The notes under the pieces: model-generated
Told to the model about the DNA's origin: nothing
The model's database searches: none
What the model saw: the letters and a program-made list of their open reading frames with translations, nothing else
Translations under genes and position numbers: made by a program
Assembly (NCBI GenBank): GCA_963643465.1
Contig: CAVIJT010000001.1
Coordinates: 1-64,000, forward strand
Length of the DNA stretch: 64,000 nucleotides
Source: CAG-411 sp963643465
GTDB taxonomy: Bacteria; Bacillota; Clostridia; Lachnospirales; Lachnospiraceae
Reading direction: 5' to 3'
In this document: positions 7,993 to 17,014 of the stretch, in pieces
How the letters are laid out: the number at the start of each line of letters is the position of its first letter
How positions within the stretch are numbered: position 1 is the stretch's first letter

Positions 7993-8574
7993 CTAACTTA
8001 TTACTTTTTTTCTATAATACTCATACGCGCTTTGTGTAGTTTCATCAATGTTTTCCATTCCATCCTGTCTGCGCAAATATTCCAGTGTATTTTTCAAAAT
8101 CTGATACATTGCCATATCTAAATTTTCAAAAGCCAGTGTACGACACTGTGGCAATCCATCTAACATTCTTCGATTTGGCTCAATATAATCGGCAATAAAT
8201 ATAATCTTTTCCAATACTGTCATGTCAGGTTTTCCTGTTGTATGGAACCGGATGGCATTTAATATTTCTTCTTCACTGACTCCATATTCGTGTTCCGCAA
8301 GATAAGCCCCCACTTTTGCATGTAATAAATGTGGTGTCTTTCTTTCTGCTTTGGAAATCTCCAAATTATACTTGGTTGCCAACGCAAGCAATTCTTCTTC
8401 TGAATATCCTTTTGCACAATCATGCAAAAGACCTGCCATCTGCGCTTTTTCTATGGAACACCCATGGCACATTGCCAATGCGGCTGCAGTATAGCGAACT
8501 CCCAATGTATGGGTATATCTTTTCTTTTTTAACACATCCTGTAACTTTCTTTCTATGTGTAAAAACTCTTCCAT
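7993..8574 (-). CDS. yqeK: YqeK, HD-domain symmetrical Ap4A hydrolase
   Basis: This 193-aa metal-dependent HD protein hydrolyses diadenosine tetraphosphate to two ADP in characterised homologues. The HD pair is His51-Asp52 in AGLLHDCAKGY; other metal ligands are in TPHLLHAKVGAYLA and IRFHTTG, with IIFIADYIEPNR downstream. GGAGAGGA is 7 nt before the ATG. It follows nadD by 18 bp and precedes rsfS in the conserved operon. Confidence 0.94.
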   Translation of the reverse strand: MEEFLHIERKLQDVLKKKRYTHTLGVRYTAAALAMCHGCSIEKAQMAGLLHDCAKGYSEEELLALATKYNLEISKAERKTPHLLHAKVGAYLAEHEYGVSEEEILNAIRFHTTGKPDMTVLEKIIFIADYIEPNRRMLDGLPQCRTLAFENLDMAMYQILKNTLEYLRRQDGMENIDETTQSAYEYYRKKVIS

Positions 8575-8592
8575 GCTTTATCCTCTCCAAAC

Positions 8593-9198
8593 CTACAAGT
8601 ACAATCCCTGTCTTTGTATATAATCTTCCACAGATTTTGGAAGCATCGTGCTTACGGATTTCCCCGCTTTCAACCTTGCTCGTATATCGCTGGAAGAAAT
8701 ATCTATATTGGGCATATTCAAAAAAGAAAACTCCGTTCCATATTGCACCGTCAATTCTCCTGCCACATTGCGCAAATCCTGCATGTTTGCATGATTTCTC
8801 GTTGCCACAATAAATTTTGTAATTTCTAACAATTCTTCTACTCGATACCATTCCTTCAAATCTAAAAGCGAATCTGCACCAATTAGAAAATAATAGTCAT
8901 TTTCCTTATGCTCCTGTTGCAATTGTTTCATGGTATCTATGGTATAGGTATTTCCCGGCCTGTCCATCTCCATGGTACTAAGGGAAAAATAAGGTTTCTC
9001 CTTAATCGCCAAGTGAACCATCTCTGTTCGGTCTTTATCAGATGCAATCCAAATCCCTGCTTTATAGGACGGTTTTCCTGAAGGTATAAATACCACTTCA
9101 TCTAACTTGTGCTCTCTATACGCATGTTCTGCCAATGCTAAATGTCCCTTATGTATAGGATTAAAGGTTCCTCCCATTATACCAATTTTCTTTGCCAT
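8593..9198 (-). CDS. nadD: Nicotinate-nucleotide adenylyltransferase NadD
   Basis: This 201-aa cytosolic enzyme joins ATP and nicotinate mononucleotide to make deamido-NAD. It shows the nucleotidyltransferase signature GGTFNPIHKGHL (9-20), FLIGADSLLDL, and the C-terminal ISSSDIRARL. Length and position (between yhbY and yqeK) are standard. Confidence 0.97.
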   Translation of the reverse strand: MAKKIGIMGGTFNPIHKGHLALAEHAYREHKLDEVVFIPSGKPSYKAGIWIASDKDRTEMVHLAIKEKPYFSLSTMEMDRPGNTYTIDTMKQLQQEHKENDYYFLIGADSLLDLKEWYRVEELLEITKFIVATRNHANMQDLRNVAGELTVQYGTEFSFLNMPNIDISSSDIRARLKAGKSVSTMLPKSVEDYIQRQGLYL

Positions 9199-9213
9199 TC
9201 ATAAATCCGCCTT

Positions 9214-9528
9214 TTAATTTGTTTTTTTGATTTTTGGTAACTCAATCTTATTCTTTTTTTTCGGATCAGTAGAAGGTTTATACAGTACAATTTTCTTTCC
9301 AATTACCTGTACGACCTGAGAGCGTGTACGTTCTGCAACAACCTGAGCGATTTCCTTTGGATCATCTGCACAATTTTTTAACACGCTGACCTTTATTAAT
9401 TCTCTCGCATCTAACGCCTGACGAATTCCTTCGATAATTTCTGTTGTAAGACTTGCCTTTCCAACCTGATAAATCGGATCTATGTTCATTGCAAGCGATT
9501 TTAAATATGCTCTCTGTTTGCTTGTCAT
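9214..9528 (-). CDS. yhbY: YhbY-family RNA-binding protein (CRM domain)
   Basis: This 104-aa single-domain CRM protein is associated with pre-50S ribosome assembly in homologues. It begins with SKQRAYLKSLA and has the typical VGKASLT and ELIKVSVLKNC segments; the C-terminal tail is Lys-rich. AGGAGG sits 9 nt before the ATG at 9528, so the 11-residue extension to 9561 is rejected. It is the first gene of the operon behind a TTGAAA-N17-TATAAT promoter. Confidence 0.94.
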   Translation of the reverse strand: MTSKQRAYLKSLAMNIDPIYQVGKASLTTEIIEGIRQALDARELIKVSVLKNCADDPKEIAQVVAERTRSQVVQVIGKKIVLYKPSTDPKKKNKIELPKIKKTN

Positions 9529-9569
9529 CTTTTTTCCTCCTAAACTTCTTATAACACGCACGTTTACAT

Positions 9570-9598
9570 ATTATAACATTTGCCCCATTTTTTTTCAA
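9570..9598 (-). promoter_or_regulatory. Promoter of the yhbY-nadD-yqeK-rsfS-chrA operon
   Basis: Minus strand TTGAAA (9598-9593), 17-bp spacer, TATAAT (9575-9570). The -35 abuts the stop codon of the upstream nuclease gene (9600). Confidence 0.82.
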
Positions 9599-9599
9599 G

Positions 9600-10562
9600 T
9601 TAAGGATTGCAACGTTTACAGCTTTCGTAGCCCATATCTAAAACCTCCTGTTTACTACCACTGTATTCTAATTTATTATCCTTTGAAATATCTTTTACAC
9701 TACTGCAATCTTTTTTATGAAACTTCTTTGTATTTGTATTCAAAATGTAACATTCAGTCTCTGCACTACTCTTCTCTGTAGTTTTCTGCGTTTCTTTTTC
9801 TGTCTGCTTTCCAGAGGACACTATAATAGAAGAATCTTCCCAGCTCTCTCCAGCTGCATAATCAATTCCTATTCCCGGCTGTACATTATAAACAAATACA
9901 TGGAAGGACACGCCCTTTCCTTGGTCTTCTACAGAATATGCCTCCATTTCTACTCCATCTGCTATTAGATTATCCCCAGAAAAAACGGGTGTTATACGAT
10001 ATAACACATGATGATTGGTCTCCTGCACATAATCTGCCACTTGATTTTCAAAAGGTAACATTCCTTCTACATTCATATATCTGGTACCGGTAATCAAATT
10101 TTTTTCGTTGGCATTTTCGCCTGCCAGTTGATATCCAATCAAATGGCATCTATTATATAAATATTTCCCATCGACGCTGTTATATTTTACAGTATGCCAC
10201 CCTGATGGTTTTATCATTCCAATTTGCCCTCTATCCTCTTTCGGCATTAATTCCTGACAAATATTTGCATATGCAACCCCACATCTTCCCAAATCATCTA
10301 ACGGACTATAGGATTCAAATGGCTCTAATGTATACTCTTCTTCTGAAAAATTAGGCTGATTTCCATATAACTCTATGTAACAGTTTCCCTTATATAAATC
10401 AATGTCATCAAGGGTAATATTTTCATTCGTTTGCTGTTTTTGCGAAGAAACATACCCCTTATCCACACTTCCAGAATCTGTTATTTCCCCAGCACTACAT
10501 CCATACAACAGACAAATTAAGACAATCAGTATCACTGAAATTCTATTTCTGAATGTTCTCAT
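9600..10562 (-). CDS. Lipoprotein DNA/RNA non-specific endonuclease (EndA/NucA type)
   Basis: This 320-aa surface nuclease has a lipobox LLYGC (Cys22) after a hydrophobic signal. The non-specific endonuclease domain spans about 90-225, with the catalytic His140 in YNRCHLIGYQL (Asn-Arg-x-His in place of the commoner Asp-Arg-Gly-His) and the metal-binding Asn in GTRYMN. After a Ser/Thr/Glu linker (245-270), a C-terminal segment has Cys286, Cys315 and Cys318 (KDCSSVK ... CKRC), a zinc-ribbon-like tail seen on other exported nucleases. It probably degrades extracellular DNA for nutrients, or serves competence; nothing nearby proves uptake. Confidence 0.88.
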   Translation of the reverse strand: MRTFRNRISVILIVLICLLYGCSAGEITDSGSVDKGYVSSQKQQTNENITLDDIDLYKGNCYIELYGNQPNFSEEEYTLEPFESYSPLDDLGRCGVAYANICQELMPKEDRGQIGMIKPSGWHTVKYNSVDGKYLYNRCHLIGYQLAGENANEKNLITGTRYMNVEGMLPFENQVADYVQETNHHVLYRITPVFSGDNLIADGVEMEAYSVEDQGKGVSFHVFVYNVQPGIGIDYAAGESWEDSSIIVSSGKQTEKETQKTTEKSSAETECYILNTNTKKFHKKDCSSVKDISKDNKLEYSGSKQEVLDMGYESCKRCNP

Positions 10563-10624
10563 TTCCTTCTCCCCTCCTATGCACTTTTACATTATCCTTG
10601 TAAAAGTAATCCTCCCCACTGTTA

Positions 10625-11455
10625 TTAAGAATCTCGAAACACTTGCATCATCTCATGGGTCAGGCTTAAATGTTCCTCATAAATTGGCACCTGAGATTTA
10701 TGCACCCATCTAGCCAAGGAAAGTTCTTCCTTATCCATGACAATATCCGTATCGCCATCCACTTCACAAAAAAATCCAAGCAATAAATTGCTGTCAAATC
10801 CCCAAGGCTGAGACTTATAGTATTGAATATTTTTCACCTGCAATCCGACTTCTTCCATAACTTCTCTTTTTACGGTTTCTTCTATAGTCTCGCCAATTTC
10901 CGTAAAACCTGCCACTAGCGCATATTTTTTATAGGTACGATTTGCATACTGTGTTAAAAGAATGTGCTCCTTATGTGTGACTGCCACAATTACAGCCGGA
11001 GCAATCTTTGGATAAATACGATTGCCACAATGGGGGCAAAAGAGCATTCTCTCTCTTGTGTCTCGAACAGTCTCACTTCCACAACGACCACAGAAATGGT
11101 TATCTTTATACCATACATACAAATGCCATGCTGTTGCTGCTGCTAAAACATATTCTTTTGGCCTGCATCCTCTCACTTGATGCAGGGATACCAATTCCCC
11201 ATCCTTTTGATTCCATTCTGTTGCTTCTGCCAAAAAATAATTTGTCTCATCTACCCGAAAAAGGTAAATAGGAGAGTTTTGTTGCAAACTCTCCCTTACC
11301 TCCTCATAGCGTGGAAAACAAATTTCTTTCTCCTGCTTCTTTATCCATAATTGATTTTTATAAAAGACTAACACAAAATCTCTATCACCGATGGTTTTCT
11401 CTTGATACTCATTATATAATTTTTTTGGTGCAATGTCCTGTATCAATCTTTTCAC
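10625..11455 (-). CDS. nudC: NADH pyrophosphatase NudC
   Basis: This 276-aa Nudix hydrolase cleaves NAD(H) to NMN(H) and AMP and, in E. coli, removes NAD caps from RNA. A zinc ribbon (Cys122, 125, 140, 143) precedes the Nudix box at about 183-205 (G-x5-E-x7-REVMEEVG). The NudC signature SQPWGF is at 215-220. The length is normal. It lies 17 bp downstream of the M14 carboxypeptidase gene on the same strand. Confidence 0.94.
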   Translation of the reverse strand: MKRLIQDIAPKKLYNEYQEKTIGDRDFVLVFYKNQLWIKKQEKEICFPRYEEVRESLQQNSPIYLFRVDETNYFLAEATEWNQKDGELVSLHQVRGCRPKEYVLAAATAWHLYVWYKDNHFCGRCGSETVRDTRERMLFCPHCGNRIYPKIAPAVIVAVTHKEHILLTQYANRTYKKYALVAGFTEIGETIEETVKREVMEEVGLQVKNIQYYKSQPWGFDSNLLLGFFCEVDGDTDIVMDKEELSLARWVHKSQVPIYEEHLSLTHEMMQVFRDS

Positions 11456-11472
11456 TTCCTATCTTTTGTCTT

Positions 11473-13383
11473 TTAATAATATAATGCTGCAGTAGCTGCA
11501 AGAACTTGTCTGTTCTGACTCCACACACTGGAAAATTGAGACTGTGGAAGTGGACATGACACACTTCCTATCTCAATGGTAACTGTAGGTAGTTTCTTCT
11601 TAATCGCAATCCAATCTCCATACCCAGCAGATTGATACTTACTATAAAAAAGTACCGGTCTATATCCCGTCTCACTCCGAACTCGATTCATCAGCGCCAA
11701 TTCTTTACTTCTTGCAGAACCCGTTTGTCCAAAATTCCAATATAAAATTCTTCCCATGGCATGATAGCTAATTACAGCAGTGGTATCTTCCTTATCTGCC
11801 AAATCCACTAAAATCTTTGATTCTTTTTCCGAAACCGGACTATTTCCTTTAAATCCGCTGCCACTTGCAGAATGAATACTGGTTGCAAGTATATCCCAAC
11901 GAGCATCAAAGTTTCGATTCAAATCCACACCTCTTGCATTTGCTTTCCAAGTTCTGTAATAGGATTGTCTCCCTCTTCCAAATACTTTGCATATATTTTT
12001 CAGTTTGCTTCGAAGGGACGTATCACGAATGGCTCTTGCTCCATATTGACTGATTGTCACACCATCCGGATTTGACATTGGCACAATACGCACACATACA
12101 TGATCAAACAATTCACTATAATATTTTCCTTTATACATACCAGTATAATAATTGGCACAATAAAATTCCACCTGTTTCATAACAAGCTGCGTTGTCATAT
12201 ATTCTCTGGCATGTATAGATGCCTGCACAACGACTACTTTTTCTGCATCAGGATTTCCTAAAGTAAGTTGATAAATATTTCGATTATCCCAACTTTTTCC
12301 TAAAGATTTGTACGAAAGCATTTCTCCATATTTTTTGCTTAATGCCTTAATATCTGCCTTCATTTCATTGTAGGTATATTTTTGATGATTTGTACTTACG
12401 ATATTTAGTCCAGACTCTTTATAATTGGTGCCGGTTTTTCGTTTTTTAACGGTTACTTTTATCTCTTCCTTCAGATTACTACCATCTGTAGTTTCTACCG
12501 TTATGGTCGTGCTTCCAACTTTCTTTCCTGTAATTTTTCCTTGTTGATTGACTACAGCAATACTTTTGTCTGCTGAAGACCAAACAAGATCTTTTATGCT
12601 GGCATTTTTAGGAGTTATTGTTACGTCAATGGTACGAGACTGTTTTTTTGCCAACGTAATTTGATTATCACTGAGATAATTTATTTTTAATTTTGAAACT
12701 TCGATACCTACTTTCACATCAATAGAAAGACTCGTCCCATTATCCAACGAAATTAACACAGTGGTATTTCCATATTCCAAAGCCTGTATCACACCTTCAT
12801 CATCCACTTTTACAATTCCCGGACCAGAAACTGTGTACAAAACGCGATCTGTTGCATTGGCTGGAATCAATGTTGGTTCCACCTGAAAAACATCACCCTT
12901 TCCCATTTGAAGCGAGGTCATACTCATAGATAATGCTGTAGATGTGGTTCCAGATACTTGTACTGTTACTTGATCTTCATATGTGGCTCCATTTTGCATA
13001 ATAGTTGCATGAATAACTGTAGTTCCTTCTATTCCGTTGGATTTAATAGCTCCTGATGTAGTTACTGTAACTAGCTCCTGATCTTCTGGAAGATAGGTAA
13101 TTACAGCTCCTTCTGCCTTATTCAACCAACGAATTTGCTCTGTAGTTCCTCTGCACATAGTAATCGTTTTCTGTTCCATAAACGGTTCCTGTGGCGGAGT
13201 GCTAGTTGGCGTTTCTTCTGGTTTTGCGGTTTCTGTAATACTTTCTTTTTCTTCACTCTCCCCTACATTTTCCTGTATAGTAACTTGCTCTGGATTTTCC
13301 TGCGCATATGAAACAATTTGTATTTGTGGCATTAACAAACAAATTGCACAAAATAACGCAATTATTTTTCTCATCTTGTACAT
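11473..13383 (-). CDS. Secreted M14 zinc carboxypeptidase with Ig-like domains
   Basis: This 636-aa exported protein has a signal peptide (1-28), a Glu/Thr/Pro-rich linker (30-70), three beta-rich Ig-like (BIG2-type) repeats (about 72-145, 146-226, 228-312) and an M14 peptidase domain (about 335-636). Zinc ligands are His391 and Glu394 (SIHAREY) and His541 (SYHAMG); substrate Asn-Arg is in DLNRNFD (488-493); the catalytic Glu604 is in TVTIEIG. Homologues trim muropeptide stems or dietary peptides. All key residues are present, so it should be active. It has a TTGCGA-N17-TATACT promoter. Confidence 0.92.
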   Translation of the reverse strand: MYKMRKIIALFCAICLLMPQIQIVSYAQENPEQVTIQENVGESEEKESITETAKPEETPTSTPPQEPFMEQKTITMCRGTTEQIRWLNKAEGAVITYLPEDQELVTVTTSGAIKSNGIEGTTVIHATIMQNGATYEDQVTVQVSGTTSTALSMSMTSLQMGKGDVFQVEPTLIPANATDRVLYTVSGPGIVKVDDEGVIQALEYGNTTVLISLDNGTSLSIDVKVGIEVSKLKINYLSDNQITLAKKQSRTIDVTITPKNASIKDLVWSSADKSIAVVNQQGKITGKKVGSTTITVETTDGSNLKEEIKVTVKKRKTGTNYKESGLNIVSTNHQKYTYNEMKADIKALSKKYGEMLSYKSLGKSWDNRNIYQLTLGNPDAEKVVVVQASIHAREYMTTQLVMKQVEFYCANYYTGMYKGKYYSELFDHVCVRIVPMSNPDGVTISQYGARAIRDTSLRSKLKNICKVFGRGRQSYYRTWKANARGVDLNRNFDARWDILATSIHSASGSGFKGNSPVSEKESKILVDLADKEDTTAVISYHAMGRILYWNFGQTGSARSKELALMNRVRSETGYRPVLFYSKYQSAGYGDWIAIKKKLPTVTIEIGSVSCPLPQSQFSSVWSQNRQVLAATAALYY

Positions 13384-13430
13384 AGATTTCCCCTTCTTTT
13401 ACTTTCTTTTCACCCTTTTTACACAGTATT

Positions 13431-13459
13431 AGTATACCTTTTTTTTTCATCTATCGCAA
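13431..13459 (-). promoter_or_regulatory. Promoter of the M14 peptidase gene
   Basis: Minus strand TTGCGA (13459-13454), 17-bp spacer, TATACT (13436-13431), about 50 bp before the start codon at 13383. Confidence 0.75.
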
Positions 13460-13546
13460 GAAAATGACCTTAAATTTAAAAATAATTGAGTTTTTGGCAA
13501 CATAATAATTGTGCTGCTGCTGATTTTCATTTTACTATTGCTTTTT

Positions 13547-13575
13547 TTTACAAAATATTTTATAATAAATACAAT
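13547..13575 (+). promoter_or_regulatory. Candidate promoter of the AbrB-like gene
   Basis: TTTACA (13547-13552) and TACAAT (13570-13575) with a 17-bp spacer; the predicted start is at about 13582, exactly where the next hairpin begins. The rest of the 13384-13763 gap holds the leftward promoter (13431-13459), this promoter, the hairpin and leader copy B. Confidence 0.7.
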
Positions 13576-13581
13576 TTCGAT

Positions 13582-13618
13582 GGAGAGATTGTGCTAGGGC
13601 ACAACTCTCCTTTTTTTT
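13582..13618 (+). terminator. Attenuator-like hairpin with T8 at the predicted transcript start
   Basis: GGAGAG-A-TTGTGC (13582-13594) pairs with GCACAA-CTCTCC (13599-13610) with one bulged A and loop TAGG, followed by eight T. No plus-strand gene lies upstream, so it ends either a tiny RNA from the promoter at 13547 or acts as an attenuator ahead of the AbrB-like gene. Confidence 0.78.
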
Positions 13619-13620
13619 AT

Positions 13621-13710
13621 TTACGCAAGTCGTGAGGAAAATCGAGTGCTACATAAAGGTTTAACGAGCGCCGCCATAATCTGAGAAACTAGCAAAACGT
13701 GTTTCTCATG
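13621..13710 (+). repeat. Repeated leader element, copy B (full length, plus strand)
   Basis: This copy is opposite in orientation to copies A, C, D and E, matching its plus-strand downstream gene. It contains GAGGAAAATCGAGTGCTACAT, a variable middle, then ATAATC and the perfect 8-bp stem TGAGAAAC / GTTTCTCA. It ends 53 nt before the ATG at 13764. Confidence 0.75.
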
Positions 13711-13763
13711 ATTTGCAAATATATTTGTATGCAAGAATACATAGCGAAAGGAGTGCAGTTGCT

Positions 13764-14042
13764 ATGACAACAAATGGTGTTATTCGACGCATCGACCACT
13801 TAGGTCGTGTAGTCATTCCAAAGGATTTTCGTAGAGCAAATCAACTTCAAGATGGAGACCCAGTTGAAATTTTCACAAATGCAGATAGCGAAATTGTAAT
13901 ACGAAAATTTGATCCTCATCAAGATTTATCTCATCATATAAAATATCTGGCTGAACAAGTAGAAATTTATAAATATGATCTGGATAAAAACAAAAAGGTA
14001 CTGGATTTATTTAACCAAATTATCCAAGTATTAGAAAATTAG
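13764..14042 (+). CDS. AbrB/SpoVT-type transition-state regulator
   Basis: This 92-aa DNA-binding protein has an N-terminal swapped-hairpin AbrB domain (residues 4-50: GVIRRIDHLGRVVIPKDFRRA, cut here in two overlapping parts by the family motif LGRVVIPK) and a coiled-coil-like C-terminal half (55-92) for dimerisation. Relatives control sporulation onset and stationary-phase genes. AAAGGAG is 10 nt before the ATG at 13764; the longer frame from 13713 runs through the leader and is rejected. Its leader holds an attenuator-like hairpin and element copy B, so post-initiation control is plausible. Confidence 0.88.
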   Translation: MTTNGVIRRIDHLGRVVIPKDFRRANQLQDGDPVEIFTNADSEIVIRKFDPHQDLSHHIKYLAEQVEIYKYDLDKNKKVLDLFNQIIQVLEN

Positions 14043-14055
14043 AAAAGAGACCTGC

Positions 14056-14110
14056 CAGTCAATGTCAGTACGTTGTAACGAAAGGACATTGACTGCAAGC
14101 CTCCTTTTTT
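14056..14110 (+). terminator. Terminator of the AbrB-like gene
   Basis: CAGTCAATGTC (14056-14066) pairs with GACATTGACTG (14085-14095); partial outer pairing and a T6 run follow at about 14104. It also separates the convergent gene ending at 14120. Confidence 0.8.
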
Positions 14111-14119
14111 ATATATTTC

Positions 14120-14692
14120 TTATGATACTTTACTTAAATCTGCGCAACCATCTAATAAAATTTGTTTCATAAACTGCTGATACTGTCCATTTCTCTCAAA
14201 ATAGACACGATAACATTTATCCGCTTTCTCCCATTCATCCAATGGAACCGTATCTTCTTCCTCAAAAGGATACAAATCTAAGTATTCTTTCTTCTCTTTT
14301 GGGTCAAATCCCTTCTCGATTCGTTCTAATGTAAAGGACCAATCCACATGATTTTGTACATGCACTTTAAAATAACTAACTTCATTCATGCTAAGTTCCC
14401 AATATTCTTTCTTAAGATATGGATATACCTCATCCATATAAATAGGCTCTATTCTATCACGCTCTTCCATCTGCTCCATAATTGCATTACAACATAGCGC
14501 CGAAAGACCATTTGCCTTATCCAAAAGCACCATTTGACGAAAGGTTCTTGATAACACACTCAGTTCCCAAACAGTCAGTGCCTCTCCTTCTAAAAGCATC
14601 TCCACACGATCTCTTAGTTCGCCATCTCTGGCAAATAACTCTCTCATTGGTAAGTTACATCGTTCTATAATCTCATGTTCCTGTGTCTGCAT
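14120..14692 (-). CDS. Hypothetical protein (190 aa)
   Basis: I do not recognise the family. It is soluble, acidic and predicted largely helical, rich in Glu, Leu and aromatic residues (PYLKKEYWEL, EKADKCYRVYFE), without signal peptide, membrane segment or metal motif. GGAGGGGCAG precedes the ATG. It is a single gene between the AbrB-like regulator (convergent) and thiN (same strand, 195 bp away). That 14693-14887 gap shows nothing I can name. Confidence 0.7.
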   Translation of the reverse strand: MQTQEHEIIERCNLPMRELFARDGELRDRVEMLLEGEALTVWELSVLSRTFRQMVLLDKANGLSALCCNAIMEQMEERDRIEPIYMDEVYPYLKKEYWELSMNEVSYFKVHVQNHVDWSFTLERIEKGFDPKEKKEYLDLYPFEEEDTVPLDEWEKADKCYRVYFERNGQYQQFMKQILLDGCADLSKVS

Positions 14693-14887
14693 AACTGCCC
14701 CTCCATTCTATTGCTCCTATACCTAAACAGTATAAAGGGTTCTGGTTATGATTTCCATTGCTATTATTTTAAGAATTCTTACATTTTAGTTACGATTTTA
14801 TATCCTTGTACATGATTTGTGAATACAATAGGAAACAAGCACTACTTTTGTCTCATTTGCACCAACTTCAAAGAAATTAAACTCTCT

Positions 14888-15541
14888 TTAGTAAAACTTC
14901 CACCTTTCTATTTGGGAGAGTTGATTTTTTTCCATACAAAGCAGTAACATTCCTTTTTTTACTGCTACCATACTTTCCTCTCCAATAAATTCATTGCTCA
15001 CTCCAATGGGATATCCATGAAGCATTTTTGCATCTTCAAGCTGATATTTCAAATTTTTCTCTGACACACCAACACTTTCCTCTGACAAAGAAAATACAGA
15101 CAACATTCCCTGACAGTTTTTAGAAAAGTGAATTTCCCCATCTACCAATAAAAACATTGCCTCTTCTCTATCCATAAGAAATATATGAAGATTAGAAAAA
15201 GTAATAAGTGTTTGAAGATTGGAAATGGTATGAGAAATCCGCTCTCCTCCAGTTCCTCCATATATAACCATATATTGATAGCCTCGCTTAGCCATAAGTT
15301 GCACAGCATACAATGTATCTGTCTCATCTTTTTCCCGCTGTAAACGTACACATTCTTTTCCTACAGGCTCCGTCTGTACAGAATCAAAATCACCAAGCAC
15401 TAAATCAGGTTCCAGTCCCATTCTTTTTACCGTATCATATCCACCATCTACCGCTACCAAAAAATCCTGTTCTCTGACTTCTATGGTTTCTTCATAGCAA
15501 TCTCCTGCTGCTACAATGAAACACACACTATCTTTTATCAT
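14888..15541 (-). CDS. thiN: Thiamine diphosphokinase
   Basis: This 217-aa cytosolic enzyme transfers pyrophosphate from ATP to thiamine, giving thiamine diphosphate. Motifs are VAVDGGYD (29-36), LVLGDFDS (48-54), and KDETDT (71-76), which bind ATP-Mg and thiamine; GGTGGERISHTISNL lies near 95-109. Its start overlaps the stop of the DUF815 gene by 4 bp (ATGA type), so the two are translationally coupled. Confidence 0.94.
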   Translation of the reverse strand: MIKDSVCFIVAAGDCYEETIEVREQDFLVAVDGGYDTVKRMGLEPDLVLGDFDSVQTEPVGKECVRLQREKDETDTLYAVQLMAKRGYQYMVIYGGTGGERISHTISNLQTLITFSNLHIFLMDREEAMFLLVDGEIHFSKNCQGMLSVFSLSEESVGVSEKNLKYQLEDAKMLHGYPIGVSNEFIGEESMVAVKKGMLLLCMEKNQLSQIERWKFY

Positions 15542-16848
15542 TTTTGCATCTCCTTACCAGCAAGATAGTTAATAAACTGCTGTGCAGTTCTTCCTGATAT
15601 ACCACCATGACTAAGTTCCCACTTATTTGCCTCTCTACACAATTCTTCGTCACTCATGGTAATACTGTCATATCGTTTCGCCAATTTGCATACAATCTCA
15701 AAATATTCTTTTTGGGATGGTTTGGAATAATTTATAGATACACCAAAACGATTTACAAGGGATAATTTTTCCTGCATGGTATCGGAACGGTGCAATTCAT
15801 CCTGACTCATATCAGAACGGTCACTCCAGGTCTCACGAATCAAATGTCTTCGATTGGATGTGGCATAAATAAGCACATTATCCGGTTTCGTCTCCAGACC
15901 TCCCTCAATAACGGCTTTTAAATACTTATATTCAATTTCAAATTCTTCAAAAGACAAATCATCCATGTAAATAATAAAACGATAATTTCGATTCATGATC
16001 TGTGCAATTACAGTGGATAAATCTTTAAACTGATGTTTATATATCTCAATCATACGAAGTCCCTGGCTATAATATTCATTTAAGATAGCCTTAATACTGG
16101 TAGATTTACCAGTACCACTGTCACCAAAAAGCAAACAGTTATTTGCTTTTCTTCCTTCTACAAAGTTCTTTGTATTTTCTACTAATTTTTCTTTTTGTAG
16201 CTCATATCCTATCAAATCATCCAAACGCACTTCTTCTGTATTGGTAATTGGAATAAGTTCCACCCCTGCATCCTCATGACGAAGACGAAACGCCTTATTT
16301 AGTCCAAATTTTCCCACACCGTAAATGCGATAAAAATCTGTAATTATGGTAAATATTTCTTCTTCATCTTTTACCTGTTCCATCTGCTTACTTAACTGCT
16401 TTACTTTGTCACTGACGCTTTTATTATATCTTCGTTCTTTTTTCTCTACGGAATGATAATCAAGGATAATAGAGAAACAATTGATTCCAAGTGCCTCTTC
16501 CATCTTAGAAAAATCGTAATCAAATAATGCTTTAAAAATACGAAAGTCTCCCTTTGCAAACTGATTTACCGTACCATCTGTGGCACCCACTTTTTCACAG
16601 GTAATACTAAATGGATTCTCATTTGTAGCAAGAATATAGGCTAAATAGTTATGCCATAAATTCTCATCAAATCCATACTGAGTTGCCACATCCAACAATT
16701 TATTGATTTCCACATAAATTCTTGTAATCAAGTCCTCTTTCACATAATTTTCATTGACAAAATCTTCACAGATATCTGCTAGACGAAAAAGAATACTATC
16801 TTCTTCTAAATTTCGATAAATTACTAATTTTGATGTCTCTCTAAACAT
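15538..16848 (-). CDS. DUF815 family AAA-like ATPase
   Basis: This 436-aa protein has an N-terminal helical region (1-200) and a P-loop domain with Walker A GDSGTGKST (242-250), Walker B FIIYMDDL (291-298) and a sensor-like ATSNRRHL. This matches DUF815, a family of unknown function near AAA ATPases. The start at 16848 (GGGG 6 nt upstream) is preferred over a TTG at 16860. It is coupled by overlap to thiN; no functional link is known. The 16861-17014 stretch upstream holds only T-rich sequence and no feature I can support. Confidence 0.86.
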   Translation of the reverse strand: MFRETSKLVIYRNLEEDSILFRLADICEDFVNENYVKEDLITRIYVEINKLLDVATQYGFDENLWHNYLAYILATNENPFSITCEKVGATDGTVNQFAKGDFRIFKALFDYDFSKMEEALGINCFSIILDYHSVEKKERRYNKSVSDKVKQLSKQMEQVKDEEEIFTIITDFYRIYGVGKFGLNKAFRLRHEDAGVELIPITNTEEVRLDDLIGYELQKEKLVENTKNFVEGRKANNCLLFGDSGTGKSTSIKAILNEYYSQGLRMIEIYKHQFKDLSTVIAQIMNRNYRFIIYMDDLSFEEFEIEYKYLKAVIEGGLETKPDNVLIYATSNRRHLIRETWSDRSDMSQDELHRSDTMQEKLSLVNRFGVSINYSKPSQKEYFEIVCKLAKRYDSITMSDEELCREANKWELSHGGISGRTAQQFINYLAGKEMQK

Positions 16849-17014
16849 AATTTGCCCCAAGCCTCAAGAAAAACATTTCTATTCTTCATTACGGCGCAAA
16901 CACCTAAGTGAAAGATATGTTTGCATATTTTCCTTTCTTCTTTTTTTCTTTCACCATTCTATCGTCTATGTACTGGTAAATCATTCTGGAGATTTTACCC
17001 CCACAAAGATAATA

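Noticed and set aside
8420..8851. 143-aa minus-strand frame inside nadD and yqeK
   Set aside because: It overlaps two well-supported genes in another frame and shows no known motif; it is a shadow.
13721..13763. N-terminal extension of the AbrB-like protein (frame from 13713)
   Set aside because: It would translate the leader after element copy B; AAAGGAG is placed for the ATG at 13764 and the AbrB domain begins there.
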